Positions 7,063-7,503 of a DNA stretch of 7,503 nt are shown here, piece by piece. The position numbers and the translations under genes were made by a program. Source of the stretch: Deltaproteobacteria bacterium. Its GTDB lineage: Bacteria; Desulfobacterota; Desulfobulbia; Desulfobulbales; BM004. Each line of letters starts with the position of its first letter. The first letter of the stretch is position 1. Location of the stretch: NCBI GenBank assembly GCA_019312985.1, contig JAFDCC010000137.1:1-7503 (forward strand), written 5' to 3'. The notes under the pieces are model-generated. The model worked only from the letters and a program-made list of their open reading frames with translations, was not told where the DNA came from and searched no databases.

Positions 7063-7503
7063 GGCTGCCTTTCCAGGATTTCGATAATTTTTTCGCTCAG
7101 GCGCCGAAGCTCGGGATAGTTGTCACCATCCGGGCCGGCAAGCAGCTGCTGCAGGGAACGGGCTGCCGGCGGAATGAACTGCCGGAAAAAGGATTTCTGC
7201 TTTCTCTCTGCCAGAAAGGCAAAGGCGCCCAGGATCTGGAGGTTGCGCTGCAGGGCCAGGCTTTTGTAGCCCTTGAGAAAGGCGCGGTCGTCAAGGCCGT
7301 AGGTGCAGAGCTGTTCCAGGTAGTGCTCGAGCAGACGCTGCTGCAACCCTGCCGGTATTCCGGCATAGGGGTCGATGAGCAGGGAGGCCAGGTCATAGCC
7401 CAGGGGGCCGAGCCTTCCCCCCTGAAAGTCGATGATCCTGATCTCCCCGGCAGTAACCATGAGGTTGCGGCTCTGGAAGTCACGGTGCAGAAAGTAGACC
7501 GCC
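7059..7503 (-). CDS. APH-family kinase, AmgK-like (C-terminal part, cut by window edge)
   Basis: Only the last 147 residues are visible; the frame runs open through the right edge, so the true start lies outside. The catalytic loop HRDFQSRN (visible residues 6-13, likely catalytic Asp8 and Asn13) and the metal-binding IDFQ (24-27, Asp25) define the aminoglycoside phosphotransferase/choline kinase fold. The following GGRLGPLGYDLASLL and the later LQRNLQILGAF resemble the AmgK branch, which phosphorylates N-acetylmuramate or N-acetylglucosamine at the anomeric position for peptidoglycan recycling. The family is clear but the substrate is inference; a MurU-like nucleotidyltransferase partner, fused or adjacent upstream, would strengthen it. 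An internal ATG at 7460 lies after the catalytic loop and cannot be the real start. It precedes der on the same strand. Confidence 0.85.
   Translation of the reverse strand, partial: AVYFLHRDFQSRNLMVTAGEIRIIDFQGGRLGPLGYDLASLLIDPYAGIPAGLQQRLLEHYLEQLCTYGLDDRAFLKGYKSLALQRNLQILGAFAFLAERKQKSFFRQFIPPAARSLQQLLAGPDGDNYPELRRLSEKIIEILERQP

Noticed and set aside
5837..7087. Plus-strand open frames of 181 and 218 codons opposite der
   Set aside because: Both are codon-aligned with der on the other strand and have no recognisable domain; der is unmistakable.

Overview
This is an ordinary, gene-dense housekeeping stretch from a high-GC Gram-negative-type bacterium. The protein set and sequence flavour (endonuclease-type MutL, folate-dependent TrmFO, a short class A PBP, Der, and an AmgK-like kinase with an HRDFQSRN loop) suggest a Desulfobacterota (former Deltaproteobacteria) genome. 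That assignment is inference from family resemblance; no rRNA or other phylogenetic marker was available to test it. I see no mobile element, CRISPR array, tRNA or rRNA, and no convincing undescribed system.

Layout from left to right: (1) 1-228 is non-coding. It holds a possible weak terminator for trmFO, an imperfect inverted repeat and a candidate promoter firing out of the left edge. (2) 229-3537, minus strand: mutL followed by trmFO, a tandem pair with a 54-base gap, probably one transcript. (3) 3538-3652 is a short divergent intergenic region between mutL and the PBP gene. (4) 3653-5572, plus strand: a bifunctional class A penicillin-binding protein. (5) 5618-7503, minus strand: the C-terminal part of an APH/AmgK-type small-molecule kinase, cut by the right edge, followed by der. 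The 49-base gap between these two contains a 16-codon mini-ORF that overlaps the kinase stop and ends two bases before the der ATG. The PBP gene and der converge with a 45-base gap and no clear terminator.

The roles are separate: mismatch repair (MutL), T54 methylation in the tRNA T-loop (TrmFO), peptidoglycan polymerisation and cross-linking (PBP), 50S ribosome assembly (Der) and, by family, possibly cell-wall sugar recycling (AmgK-like kinase). The PBP and the kinase may both touch the cell wall, but they are on opposite strands and not in one operon.

The most useful points for a second look are the der mini-ORF and possible translational coupling, the lack of a Shine-Dalgarno sequence before trmFO, the PBP gene and der, the GTG start chosen for mutL, and the stem-loops in the left intergenic region. 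A very long open frame antisense to trmFO and mutL was examined and judged an artefact of codon usage.
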